64,000 nucleotides of DNA from contig BSQZ01000041.1 of NCBI GenBank assembly GCA_033239005.1, forward strand, positions 744,501-808,500, given 5' to 3'. This document shows positions 12,716 through 23,391 of this stretch, in pieces (position 1 is the stretch's first letter; every line of letters begins with the position of its first letter). The translations under genes were made by a program, and so were the position numbers. The notes under the pieces were generated by a model. That model was given only the letters and a program-made list of their open reading frames with translations, was not told the origin of the DNA and did not search any database. This DNA comes from Lamellibrachia satsuma (lineage: Eukaryota > Annelida > Polychaeta > Sabellida > Siboglinidae).

Positions 12716-13060
12716 GTCCGGACGTCCTGGTGGGGTCAGTGACTTCCTGATGGGGTCAGTGATGTCCTGGTGGGGTCAGTGACTTTCTGGTGGGTCAGTT
12801 ACGTCCTGGTGGGGTCAGTGACGTCCTGGTGGGGTAAGTTACGTCCTGGTGGGGTCAGTGACGTCCTGGTGGAGTCAGTGACTTCCTGGTGGGGTCAGTG
12901 ACGTCCTGGTGGGGTCATTGACTTCCTGATGGGGTCAGTGACGTCCTGGTGGGGTCATTGACGTCCTGGTGGGGTCATTGACTTCCTGGTGGGGTCAATG
13001 ACGTCCTGGTGGGGTCAGTGACTTCCTGGTGGGGTCATTGACGTCCTGGTGGGGTCAGTG
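12716..13060. repeat. 20-bp minisatellite, about 17 copies
   Basis: The unit is 'gacgtcctggtggggtcagt', with cgtc/cttc and agtg/attg variants. It follows the 26-bp array without a gap and ends where the N-terminal fragment of the minus-strand pseudogene begins. Confidence 0.97.
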
Positions 13061-13164
13061 TATTCGGAGATTCCTGCACATTTTTGCGATGGTTTCTCTG
13101 CTGTTTTTTCCCAAGCCCGTTTCTGCCTCCTGTGTTGCCTTCTTGCTGCCAGATTCTTTTCGTC

Positions 13165-13452
13165 TTAGATAACCTTCACGTTCAGATTGGAGATAACGTT
13201 GGTGTGCGTCAGGATCAGTTTTTAAACGGTCACGCTGCTGTTGTGACCGAATCTTGTTGGATTTCGGTGGCATGTTGAAGTTAAAATATAATTTCTCCCG
13301 TCGCTATGAAGACAACCCTTAGATAACGTCGCTATGAAGACAATCTCTTAGACAACGTTAACTTTCAGATTGGAGATAACGTACGTTGGTGTGTGAGGAT
13401 CAGTCTTTAAACGGTCACGCCACTGTTGTGACCGAATCTTGTTGGATTTCGG
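13165..13452. repeat. Direct duplication of a 100-bp coding-derived segment
   Basis: About 13165-13273 and 13360-13452 share 'ttcagattggagataacg', 'aaacggtcacgc' and 'gaatcttgttggatttcggt'. The first copy contains the presumed start of the basic-family pseudogene; the second is a diverged duplicate upstream of it. Confidence 0.85.
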
Positions 13453-14555
13453 TAGACGATAACGCGTCAAAACGAATTCGAACTATCCCAACCGCAGCTG
13501 GTTCGAAAAACGTCCGACTCGTTTGAGATTTAACGTGTAAGTTAATGATATGAGTTACACAATCTTCTCCTAATAATATTTGATTGGCCAATATTAGGGG
13601 AAAGTGCCTAAGACACCCACTGTACACACGAGGCCCACTCCCACTTTATCAGGGTATTCCGAAAATAGGATGTAGTCAGCCTCCAACAGATTGGAACTTG
13701 ATACAATCACTGACCTTGTGCAGTAGAAGTTGTCAGCCAAAGCAGCAATGAGGAGTTTTGAGCGACAGCAAGGAAAAATGATACTTTTTCTTATTATGTT
13801 TAGTAAATTTCAAACTGTGATAACTCACCAAAGATGGCAGATAGCATGGGTTATTTAGGGTGCCCGTTATGGCCAACTTTTTGACATATATTATCGCATT
13901 AAATCAATGACAAATAAGTCTGCGCATCTGAGAAATGACCTTGTAAACAAAAAACGTGCTTGTGCGCAAAACGCACCCTACTCTTGTTCTCAAAACGCAC
14001 ACAGTGTGCGTTTCAGGCACACGATAATGAGCGTTTTAGACACACATTCAGCTGACTTGGCTATGCTGATAATATTATTAATAATAAAATTATAAAATCC
14101 AGTCAAATGTACGTGTCTGAAATCATTAATATAGACCTAGGTTTGTAGTAAAAAATAACCCAGAGATTATTATGAATAAACTGTGCATATAAAATATAAA
14201 TTGTTAAACATCATATGCATCATGATATTAGGCATAAAAGGCTAACTGTTTTACAATGACTAAACATTATCAAGTGATTCGGGTTATCTGATATAAATAA
14301 TAATAGCAAAGCGTTTTACAATTTCACAATGGAGTAAACTGTGACTGTTTGGACACGAGATTGTGATCTTAATGATCTGATGATGTCGTTTTCAGATGGC
14401 AAAACCTGGCTATAAAATACTACCCACAAGGTGCCAATATGGAACCATCCTACCAGAACAAGCTGTTTGGGGTCTTAACGAAGATGTAGTTGATCAGGAG
14501 CAGGCTGCTTTTGGGTCCAGAACAGGTTGTAGTTGGCCAGGAGCAGGTTGTAAGG

Positions 14556-15080
14556 GAACAGGAGCAGGCTGTAGTTGGCCAAGTCAAGAGCAGACTGTAA
14601 GTGGGTCAGGAGCAGGATGTAAGTGGGTCAGGAGCAGGATGTAAGGGTTCAGGGGCAGGCTGTAAGTGGGTCAGAAGCAGGCTGTAAGGGGCTCAGGAGC
14701 AGGCTGTAAGTGGGTCAAGAGCAGGATGTAAGGGTTCAGGAGCAGGCTGTAAGTCGGTCAGGAGCAGGCTGTAAGGGGGTCAGGAGCAGGCTGTAAGGGG
14801 GTCAGGTGCAGGCTGTAAGGGTTCAGTAGCAGGCTGTAAGGGGGTCAGGAGCAGGATGTAAGGGTTCAGGAGCAGGCTGTAAGTGGGTCAGGAGCAGGTT
14901 GTAAGGGTTCAGGAGCAGGCTGTAAGTGGGTCAGGAGCAGGCTGTAAGGGGGTCAGGAGCAGGCTGTAAGGGGGTCAGGAGCAGGCTGTAAGGATTCAGG
15001 AGCAGGCTGTAAGGGTTCAGGTGCAGGCTGTAAGGGGGTCAGGAGCAGGCTGTAAGGGGTCAGGAGCAGGTTGTAGGTGG
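14556..15080. repeat. 21-22 bp minisatellite, about 24 copies
   Basis: The unit is 'aggagcaggctgtaaggggt' plus one or two bases, with gtgggtc/ggggtc/ggttc variants. It lies directly upstream of the PHD-like fragment, and the open frame entering it from 14396 is a by-product. Confidence 0.97.
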
Positions 15081-15090
15081 TGGTCAGGAG

Positions 15091-15453
15091 GTGAATATGG
15101 TAGTAGCAAGGCCAAGATGCACAACCTATCGGGCAGCAAATTCTAGCATTTTCACCCAAGCAAGATTGATGACCGTGGAAAGGACAAGGTTTATATGTAG
15201 AACCAGAGGTGGCATACCAACACGTCCCAGATGGGTCAGAACACGTGGCGGAGCCAGGGCAGCTCAGGATTTTTCAGATGTTAATAATGTTGAAGATGTT
15301 AACGAAGTAGCACCAGACTACTTTTGTATCTACTGTCAGGAGAAATATACTGATCCACCAACCAAGGACTGGTTGCAGTGTCAGTCTTGTGCAGAGTGGT
15401 ATCATGAAGCGTGTGGCAGCGGCTTTAGTGTTTGTTGTATATGTGACAGTTAG
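15091..15453 (+). pseudogene. PHD-like zinc-finger C-terminus of a transposase-like protein
   Basis: This is a frame of 120 codons. The last 45 residues contain a C4HC-type finger: CIYC, then CQSC, WYHEAC, and CCIC before the stop. Spacing and the tryptophans (DWLQC, EWYHEAC) fit the PHD-like finger found at the end of some pogo/Tigger-family transposases and of retroelement proteins. The N-terminal part is arginine-rich and not recognisable. Upstream sequence is a minisatellite, so the rest of the protein is gone. Confidence 0.5.
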
Positions 15454-15598
15454 GCCAGCCTACCATGACTTAACCACGCAGCAACAGTAAGAGAGAGTTT
15501 AACAAGATTTAACAAGATTGCCACCTCGAACAACAAGTTCCAGATGGCAAGTGGACAAGGAAGCCATTGGCTTATCGAGAGTCCAACAATTTTCTCAT

Positions 15599-17366
15599 CT
15601 ATGTGTCGCCCGCCCTTATCAGATATCTGTCAATTCTATTTTTAAACATATTCACACTACTAGCATTAACACAATCGTTTGGCAGTTTGTTCCATTCATT
15701 TATCACCCTCTGTGAGAATGAGTACTTTCTCATGTCCAACCTACACTGCTCCTTAACTAATGCTGCTTTGTGTCCTCTGGTTCTACTGCCTTCTTTAAGT
15801 TTGAAGAACATATTCCTATCAACATCCTCATAACCGTTCACTATTTTAAACACTTCTATTTGGTCTCCTCTTAGTCTCCTGGTCTCTAGTGTTGTCAAAC
15901 CACATTGTAATAAACGACTTTCGTAACTAAGGTCTCTTAATTCTGGAATCATCTTAGTTGCTCTTCGTTGTATTCTTTCTAGCTTATCTATGTCTTTTTT
16001 ACGATATGGCCTCCATGCTTGAATACAATATTCCAAATGTGGTCTAACTATTGCTTTGTACAGGGGTACAATTAGATGTTTCTCCTTATACGTGATAGTT
16101 CTCCTAATTAGGCCTAGAATTTGATTTCCTTTCGAAGCAGCAATCCCACATTGCTCTGAAACTTTCATGTCAGCATTAAATGTTACTCCTAAATCCTTTT
16201 CTTGTATGGTTCTACCTAGTACAACATCCCCCATTTTATATTCCTCGTCCATATTTCCATGTCCTATGTGTATACATTTACACTTCCCAAAATTGAATAA
16301 CATTTGCCATTTTTCTGACCATTTAACTAATTTTTCTAGATCATCCTGTAAACTTTGTTTATCTGTATCATTAGTAACCTTTCTGAATACTTTTGTGTCA
16401 TCTGCAAATTTGAGTACTTTGCTAGATATGTCATCCTCCAAATCATTTATATATATTAAAAACAGTATAGGGCCTAACACTGATCCCTGTGGTACCCCAC
16501 TCAAAACAGATTTCCAGTTTGAAATCTTACCATCTACTATTACTCTCTGTCTTCTGTGTGTAAGCCACTTTTCTATCCAGTTGATTACATCATTGCCTAT
16601 ACCATGGGCTTTTAGTTTAAGTAACAATCTTTGATGTGGCACTTTATCGAAAGCTTTCTGAAAATCTAAGTAGACAACATCCACTGGTGACCCGTGATCT
16701 ACCCACTTTGTAATTTCTTCTAAAAAAAATAAGAGATTGGTTAGACATGACCTTGCTTTTAGGAATCCATGTTGAGATGTATTTATTAATTTATGTTTTA
16801 TGAGGAATTCCACCATGTGGTCTCTAATTAATGTTTCAAGTAATTTACATACAACTGATGTTAAACTCACTGGTCTGTAATTTTCTGGCTTCTTCCTCGA
16901 TCCCTTCTTAAACAGCGGCGTAATGTTTGCTTCTTTCCATTCTGAAGGAACTATTCCTTCTTCTAGTGACAAGTTAAATAAGTTTGCAAGTGGTGTACTA
17001 ATTTGATCAACAATTTCCTTTAGCAGTTTTGGTGGTATCCCATCAACTCCAGGTGATTTATTATCTTTCATCTTCTTAATTTTCTTTGCTATCATTTCAG
17101 GAGTTACACATAACTGCCCTAAATATTCTGATGTATTGCCCTCAAATTTAGTCAATGGAACTGGAAGTGAGCTGATATCTTCTGTGGTAAAAACTGAGCT
17201 GAAATATTCATTCAGGACCTCTGCCATTTGGAACCCATCTGAAATTATGTTTTCACTGTTGCTTTCCAGTGGTCCGACCTTATCTCGAACTTTCTGTTTA
17301 CTCCTTACATAAGCATAGAAACTCTTGCTGTCATTTTTTATATTACCTGCCAATTTTTGTTCAAAG
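15599..17366 (-). mobile_element. LINE with open reverse transcriptase, 5' truncated
   Basis: An uninterrupted minus-strand frame of at least 584 codons encodes a non-LTR reverse transcriptase. Visible motifs, in order: SPGVDGIPPKLLKE; NYRPVSLTSV; QHGFLKARSC; the YLDFQKAFDKVPH block (motif A, catalytic Asp); SGVPQGSVLGPILF (motif B); FADDTKVF (motif C, catalytic Asp pair); and the C-terminal ...LEYCIQAW...LERIQRRATK region. Layout is jockey/CR1-like. The endonuclease is missing: homology stops at about 17366 with FEQKLAGNIK, consistent with 5' truncation at insertion. The lack of stops suggests a young copy. The open plus-strand frame at 16167-16634 is its shadow. Confidence 0.9.
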
Positions 17367-17741
17367 TTCAGAGTAGGGTGCCTTTAATAATGATATTGTC
17401 CTGGCTAAAAGAACAAGTGGAGCCGTTGTGTCTCATTCAGGGCTAAGACGTAGATTCCCAGTTCTGTATTGTTGAGTGAAATTACAATAAAGTGTAGACT
17501 TCGGCCTAGGCCTAGAAAATGTTCAAACATTGTTGTTCCTGGGGGGGGGGGCTGCGTTTTGGGACTGTTGAACTAATACAAGATTTTATGGGGTGCGTTT
17601 TGTGAACAATGTTCTCAAAACGCCCAGTTTGCCCTAAAATAATTAAATAAGAAATTACAGTACAACAAATAATAATAATAAACTTCTACATTGTCTATAA
17701 TTCTCAGGAACCTGAGCTCAGAGCAACAAACCAGAAACGCA

Positions 17742-17813
17742 CAAGTCACCATCACAACAAGGGACCACTGAATATCTAAGTCACCATCACAACAAGGGAC
17801 CACTGAATATCTA
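17742..17813. repeat. 36-bp tandem duplication
   Basis: Two exact copies of 'aagtcaccatcacaacaagg' plus 'gaccactgaatatct'. A run of ten G lies 200 bp upstream at about 17539-17548. Confidence 0.9.
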
Positions 17814-17858
17814 AGGGGAAATGCAATTTGGAATAAATATGTGTGGAGATTTTTTTTA

Positions 17859-18110
17859 ACGGAAATTAGCTATAATTTCGGATGATTTCAAAGTGTTGGG
17901 GAGTCCACTACAGACCCTAGGCGCAGCTACTGAGAAAGCACGTTTGCCCAAGTTAAGCTGTTTTTGGAACAATAAGTTGTTAAGTGTTGAAATAGATCGC
18001 CGTAGTCCTGCTTTTGTGAAATGTTTGTCGTTTTCAGTGTGAGGCATGGCCCGCCAGTTTAATATGTCCGTGGCAGCAGCAGCAGTCCATGTTTCAGGTA
18101 CCATATTCAA
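17859..18110 (-). pseudogene. C-terminal fragment of an L2/CR1-type LINE ORF
   Basis: The minus-strand frame contains LNLGKRAFSVAAPRVC followed by SGLPNTLKSSE. This matches the 'R.F...gprlWNsLP..iR' signature at the end of many LINE reverse-transcriptase ORFs, where the usual Trp is replaced by Cys/Ser here. No catalytic part is present. Confidence 0.6.
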
Positions 18111-19031
18111 TTATTTCAGATCTCCTATTAAGAAAAGATAAGATAAGACAAGATAATTCTGTATTGTCTCAACAGTGAATTGAGAAAGTAGTCTCGGGTA
18201 AGAACAGACATGACTGCAATATATACATAAAACCATTCTATAAAAGCGGCTAATAAGTACACAGTGAAACAGACTAAAAATAATAGTAATAATAATAAAA
18301 ATAAATACACATATGAATAATGATTAGAAAATATATACATTGCATACACATTACTAGTTATGCTAGGAACGACAAGTGGCACTGTTGCAGCAGGCATCAT
18401 GAGTTGAGTTGTTTAATGGACAGTGGCACAAATGAGTATTTGTATCTGTTAAACCTGCACGGAGGAGTTCTATAGCGTCTGCCAGATGGCAGGACACCTT
18501 TGAAGGAAAGGTGTGGTTTCCGTAGTGTTCTTTTCCTGTCCTGCAGCTCGCCAAAGAAACACTGCTCTGTGAAGTATGTTCTCTATAATCTAGATATGCC
18601 CAGTCCAATGTACTCGTCGATGACGTGGAATGCTAATAAGTTGGCGTAGGCCTGCTCTCGCCAAAACTTCCTCATTTGTGATTTTATCATGCAAGCGAAA
18701 GTCCGCTATCGTTCAGAGACAAAGCATAATGGAAAATGTACAATCTCCTCTTATGCAGCGTGTACGCGGCCAAATTTCACTGATGTACTACAGTAGTTCG
18801 CTTGGAGCCAGAACGCATAGCTGCTTTACTTCGTTTGTCATAGCAAAACTGCTGGACTTGATGCCTTCGTGTTGGACGGTTCCTTGCATATTGGAGTGGT
18901 AGGATTTTATTAGCTGCAAAGCGTTGATTGCAGTCTATTTTGGCTAGTACAGTAAAAAGAGTTGTTTGAGTTACGGTTATTTGACATACAGTGAAGATAA
19001 TGTCCATCGGCCAGGTAGAAACCACAGCCAT
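18111..19031. other. Gene-free stretch
   Basis: AT-rich. The sequence at 18125-18155 ('aagataagataagacaagat'), read on the minus strand, could be the simple 3' tail of the LINE fragment at 17859-18110 or of an unrelated element. No supported gene. Confidence 0.4.
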
Positions 19032-19374
19032 TCAGTTTTTGGAGGCGAGTGGGTATGGCACGTGCACTTTCGGTAGCTCGTGGTGTTTCTTGTGACGCTT
19101 CTTGCGGATAAGTTCTGAGCGCATTAAACTGTTGTCCGTGTCACAGTCAGCAATGTGGTATGTTCTGGTCACACAGAAGTCAAGTAAGTCACGTCTTCTT
19201 GTTATGATTAAGTCAGGTTGGTGCGACGTCTTTGACATCGGGTGTCTCCATGAGAATGCGACAAGGTTTCGTGTTGAAGTTTGTGTCAGTGACGCACAGG
19301 GAATATAGTGGGCAGCTGAATGGCTGTGGTTTTCGACATCGCTGTTTACTTTTCCTACACCAACGTGACCCAGA
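19032..19374 (-). pseudogene. LINE endonuclease fragment
   Basis: The minus-strand frame contains SCLGHVGVGKVN, FSWRHPMSKTSHQ, DLIITRRRDLLD and HIADCDTDNSLM. This order matches the apurinic-like endonuclease of RTE/CR1-type LINEs (the 'WrHPrSkhWhqlD', 'ADCdTDHsLv' signature). The usual catalytic His before 'sL' is Asn here. It ends at a stop at the left edge. No reverse transcriptase is attached. Confidence 0.65.
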
Positions 19375-19523
19375 CATGATAGTCCAGGGGTTTTAGGGTC
19401 AAACCTAAAAGTCGATAATAAAAAGCTGATTTTTGCACCACATATCCCTGGACGTGTCTGAAGTAACATATTAAAAATCCCCAAGAATCCTCCTTGAGCT
19501 AACCGCAGAATTCAAGATGCCGT
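19375..19523 (-). repeat. Long inverted repeat, left copy
   Basis: This is the inverted partner of 27492-27650. The inner 42 nt (19478-19519) are an exact reverse complement of 27497-27538; the rest is diverged but alignable. It joins directly to the LINE endonuclease fragment, so it may be the LINE's 5' region rather than a transposon end. Confidence 0.85.
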
Positions 19524-19855
19524 CTGAAACTGCGGCAACTCGATAAACCTGCTGCATCTTCTAAACCATTAGGGACAGAAGGCACATATAGATATCTAGG
19601 GTTGGGTTTTCAACCATGCTCTATCCAATGAACACGGTTAAAATATCACAGAGTCATCAGAACACGCTTTTTAAACAACATTTCACCTTGTTCATGATCA
19701 AATGTATAGGAAAAGGACAATTAAAGGTTCAAATACCAATTGCTTTATTACGACCCTAGATAATAAAATACTAGGCAATGTCAGTATGATATACACTGAT
19801 ATAAACAAAATTATTTTATTCAAAAGTAACTTCACCAACCCAAGAACGAGTGCGC

Positions 19856-22800
19856 CTATGCTTCATCCTGTGTGAAGGTGTTTGTGCATGACTCTCCACT
19901 GCAGGATGCACACATGGCAGTGCAAAATAGCCCCACCTTCCGACACCCGCATGCTTTCCCACACTGGCCTTGGCATCCACACGACACCACGCGGGGGAGC
20001 TTGCTTGGGGCTGGGGCTGTGTCGCTTGCTACAGAGGCCAGTTGTCCATCCTCCAATGACCAGCCCTGTAGAACCAGGACAAAACCATGTATCCGAATTC
20101 ACCTCTGGCTCCCCAATCAGAACTAAAATTCAAATTAATCCAATTTAGTACAGCTGTATGTAGGATTAGAACTGTTAAAACGACCCAGTCAGTGGGAGGC
20201 AGGGTGTTTCCACTCCATTGCTGCACAGTGTGATAGGTGTGGAAGGAATGCTGCCAGTCAGTGGGAGGCAGGGTGTTTCTACTCCACTGCTGCACAGTGT
20301 GATAGGTGTGGAAGGAATGCTGCCAGTCAGTGGGAGGCAGGGTGTTTCCACTCCATTGCTGCACAGTGTGATAGGTGTGGAAGGAATGCTGCCAGTCAGT
20401 GGGAGGCAGGGTGTTTCTACTCCACTGCTGCACAGTGTGATAGGTGTGGAAGGAATGCTGCCAGTCAGTGGGAGGCAGGGTGTTTCCACTCCATTGCTGC
20501 ACAGTGTGATAGGTGTGGAGGGAATGTTGCCAGTCAGTGGGAGGCAGGGTGTTTCCACTCCATTGCTGCACAGTGTGATAGATGTGGAGGGAATGCTGCG
20601 GGCAACCGCAGTTGTTAGCGGTAGTGTCTCCAATCTGAACTCTGAAGACAGTTTGCACTTCTTGATCGCTCTTATGTAGAGGTGTCAAAACATTTGCAAA
20701 ATTTCACAGACACATGGTGCTATGGGTACTATGGGTGAATAATAGATAAATGTGTAAGTATGTAGCGCTTTGAGCAATCCCAAGGACAGGATACCGGGCT
20801 ACAAAAGAACATACCTGTTTATAATCAATATTCATACAGATATAATAAGTATTTACCTTCTATATCAGAGCATCCAGTGTCGTCTTCCAATAACTTCCAT
20901 ACAAAGTTATCAGGTACTGTTCACCAGCTACTGCGATGTCTTCCTGTGTGCTGTCTATGTGATTGAAAACATCCAGGTAGCCAACGTGCTCTAAGTCATC
21001 CAATATCTTATGCATCACGGTCTTTTCGCCCTTGCCGAAGAGCGCAGACACGCTGTCACACCCAGAAACAGCATGGACGAAGAACAGGTGGGTGTTAACA
21101 GTTCCGATCTGTTCCTGAGTATCGAGAACATTGACACATGAAATCAGACCTCGCCCCATCTACACACCGCCATGTGTGCCACTCGCCTGGTTCACCAGCA
21201 TTACCAGGATGTCAGTGTCGGTGGCAACAACAAGAACTGGATTGGAAACCTCCAGGGCTGTTGAGACATTAAGCCTGTCCGCATCCCCTTCGGTCTGCTT
21301 ACAGTGGACACAATCATGTGCAAAACATTGTGTAATGATGGAGATAAGGCGCGTCTTGTTGGTCTGGTTCCCGAGAAAGCTGTGCTGAGGGACGAACGGC
21401 TTCATGCTGGCATCGAACAGGATATCACGAGACGCTATTTTCTGCGTGCGACGCTGTTGTTCAGTGTTCTTTGTGGAGGTCGCGGCCGAGCCAAAGCCGT
21501 CAAACACCACGATGACTAGCAGACCTGTGAGTTGGGGGCACACGTTTCACGTAGTTAGAAGCAATCTCGTGGTAGGTTGCATCAGTCGGCCACTTGACTG
21601 TGTTCAGCAAATGACCACCGTCAATCACCACAGTGATGTTGTCAGAAGTAGTCAGACTACGTTCCTCCACATATTCTTTCAGGGCGATGGACATCCACAG
21701 AATCAGGCAAAGGGGAAGAATTGTCCTTCAACTGCGCACTGACAAGCTCCACCGCCTCACTGTGGCTCTCAGCCAACCCAAGACTGCTGAGGATGTCAAT
21801 CACCTCCCTCGACCCGTACTTCTTCTGGATAAACGTTGTTAACGCAAGCAAGATGGGAGAAATACACGATCTTGGGCGGCACGCAGCAATGATCGCCTGA
21901 CCAATAGCAGCACACTTCCTCTTCACACGTTATCGGGGTTCTGCGAGATGATGTCACCCTGGATGAATCTCTGAAGGAGAGCTGGAGGAGCACGTGTAAG
22001 AAGAGACTCATGAGTGGTTATACCTGGGAATACATGTCTCATATGCAGTTGTCCTGATCGCGTTTCTGACAAGCATGGCTGCCATGTCGATTATCTCGCC
22101 CTGTGGGTGTTCGTTCCTTTGTGCAAGCCATTTCTCATTCAGGATACAGTATGCTTTGTCTTTAAAGCAGACCACACTTGTTACACCATTGAGGCAAGTT
22201 ATAACTATGTCAGATTTATATCTAGCCTCAAGCCTCTGTTTCAACCAAGCACGATAGTCACCTGGCTTACCATCCAATAGTTCGTCCATCATCACTTCTA
22301 ATTCAGGCTGAGAATACTGGCACTCGTCGTCCTGATCTAACTGATTCCACAGTTTTAGAAATGCTGGATGCTTCTCTTCACGTGCTTCACCACCACGACG
22401 TCCAACAACACCTCGAAGTTGTTGACCTTGCAAAAAATGTACTTGACAATCTGTGTGACATACTGCCTCCTCTGTGACAAGATCATTAACCACTTCCAGC
22501 CTGCATAAGACTGTGCGACCCACTTCATCGTTCTTATTTCTGGCCACCTCCTTCGGTCTCTCGGTGTGCAGGGTCTCTATCTGTGCAACTGGTCGGTGCC
22601 TATTCTTTGACAACTTGCTGTCGAGATCAGTCTCATTGTCACAAAAGAGGCGCAAGAAAGCCAATATTGATTTCTTTTGTATTGATGTATTTTCACCTGT
22701 CTCGTCTTGTTGACTTTTCAGCTCGACGTGATGAAAGCGACCATCGCCCAACTTCCGTCTAACCTGTTTTAGTCCTTCAAAACCATTATGTGTATGTTTA

Positions 22801-22882
22801 GATGACTCGGCGATTGGGGCATATTCCCCATATATCAATATATTTGGTGACACTCTCCATGTCAAAGGATAACAAATACTCT
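19856..22882 (-). pseudogene. Decayed nuclease-like gene ending in a CXC domain
   Basis: Minus-strand pieces lie in one order. From acceptor TTTCTGTTTCAG (before 22882) runs an N-terminal part with CHTDCQVHFLQ and ...KSDIVITCLNGVTSVVCF. Then come GSREVIDILSSLGLAES, NITVVIDGGHLLN, VIVVFDGFGSAAT, LVVATDTDILVMLVN and FFVHAVSGCDSVSALFGKG. Last are six copies of a 23-residue unit and a Cys-rich tail, CGCQGQCGKACGCRKVG and CASCSGESC. The spaced Asp motifs suggest a PIN/FEN-like nuclease fold; the tail resembles tesmin/TSO1 CXC repeats. From memory, similar uncharacterised proteins are multicopy in cnidarians, molluscs and lancelets. At least three frame changes and an in-frame TAG before a possible donor near 20855 show this copy is dead. 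Confidence 0.55.
20186..20600. repeat. 69-bp minisatellite, 6 copies, within coding sequence
   Basis: The unit starts 'cagtcagtgggaggcagggt', and 69 is divisible by 3. On the minus strand it encodes a 23-residue unit with HTYHTVQQWSGN and LPPTDWQ. Other frames, including a plus-strand frame at 20218-20679, are open only because of the period. Confidence 0.95.
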
Positions 22883-23391
22883 GAAACAGAAAAGACAACA
22901 TGGGTGATAACATTTATCGAGACAAGCTAGATTACAATAGGAAGATGAAATGTCAATAAAAAAACGATGTGCACTAGAGTGTTCCAAGTTCGTCCGTCGT
23001 GCAATTCCGTGGGTAAGCGGCATTGACAGTGTCGTTTTTTTTCTTAAACCTGAAATGTTCACACCGAATGATGACATATGTGCCAACCAGGTTTATTATC
23101 AATTGTAGCTGCCAGTTCAACTTAAACTTTCACCGAAGCAGTCAAACAGAAGAGAAAAACAGCCTAATATTCAGGAAACCCTGAATTGGACGGTGCACGA
23201 ACGTAGGACACGCAACGACTATGTGGTCATCCTAATATCGCTCAGTATCATCATCAGTCAAATAATATTAAAGTTTATATATTATACTACGTTGCTTAAT
23301 TTATATATGAATAGTTCATAGACACATAACTAGTTCAAACATAAATTAAATTATGTTGTTATTTAGAAGATAACACAAATGATATGCTTAC

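Larger units (their letters stand above)
10398..13273 (-). pseudogene. Broken gene of an uncharacterised basic protein family
   Basis: Four minus-strand pieces lie in a consistent order. 13273-13055 starts MPPKSNKIRSQQQRDRLK, a very basic helical N-terminus with a ...RDRL..DP..HQRYL pattern. 11592-11209 carries SDGFLKKYRYVSKQK and KRYC. 10986-10777 carries LLHIDFSGNYTYKQHR. 10637-10398 ends with MHRIGENMYIHP and VTLIPEPSPVTSAKR. From memory, invertebrate genomes carry many uncharacterised proteins with this order (basic head, 'vDFsEnY', 'PtPvt' tail), often in repeats; I have no family name. Here stops and three minisatellites (10633-10726, 11876-12713, 12716-13060) sit between the pieces, so this copy cannot be translated as one protein. 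It may be a mobile-element gene or a decayed host paralogue. Confidence 0.5.
13597..17634 (+). mobile_element. Candidate pogo/Tigger-like element split by a LINE
   Basis: The ends are GGGGAAAGTG and, inverted, GGGCAAACTG, each flanked by TA (13595-13596, 17635-17636), as expected for the Tc1/mariner/pogo group. Blocks with 'caaaacgca' and 'gttctcaaaacgc' occur near both ends (about 13955-14045 and 17575-17630). Inside is a plus-strand frame ending in a PHD-like zinc finger (15091-15453), a tail I associate with some pogo/Tigger transposases, plus a 22-bp minisatellite and an antisense LINE (15599-17366). The DDE core is not visible, so this is a remnant. The ends are short and imperfect, so the boundary is tentative. 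Confidence 0.45.

Noticed and set aside
1126..15080. CRISPR-like arrays
   Set aside because: Repeats are contiguous without unique spacers in eukaryotic DNA. They are minisatellites.
16167..16634. 155-codon plus-strand frame
   Set aside because: Antisense shadow of the intact LINE reverse transcriptase.
20218..20679. 153-codon plus-strand frame and a second minus-strand frame
   Set aside because: Shadows of the 69-bp array. The minus-strand frame with the HTYHTVQQW motif is the one matching the surrounding coding order.
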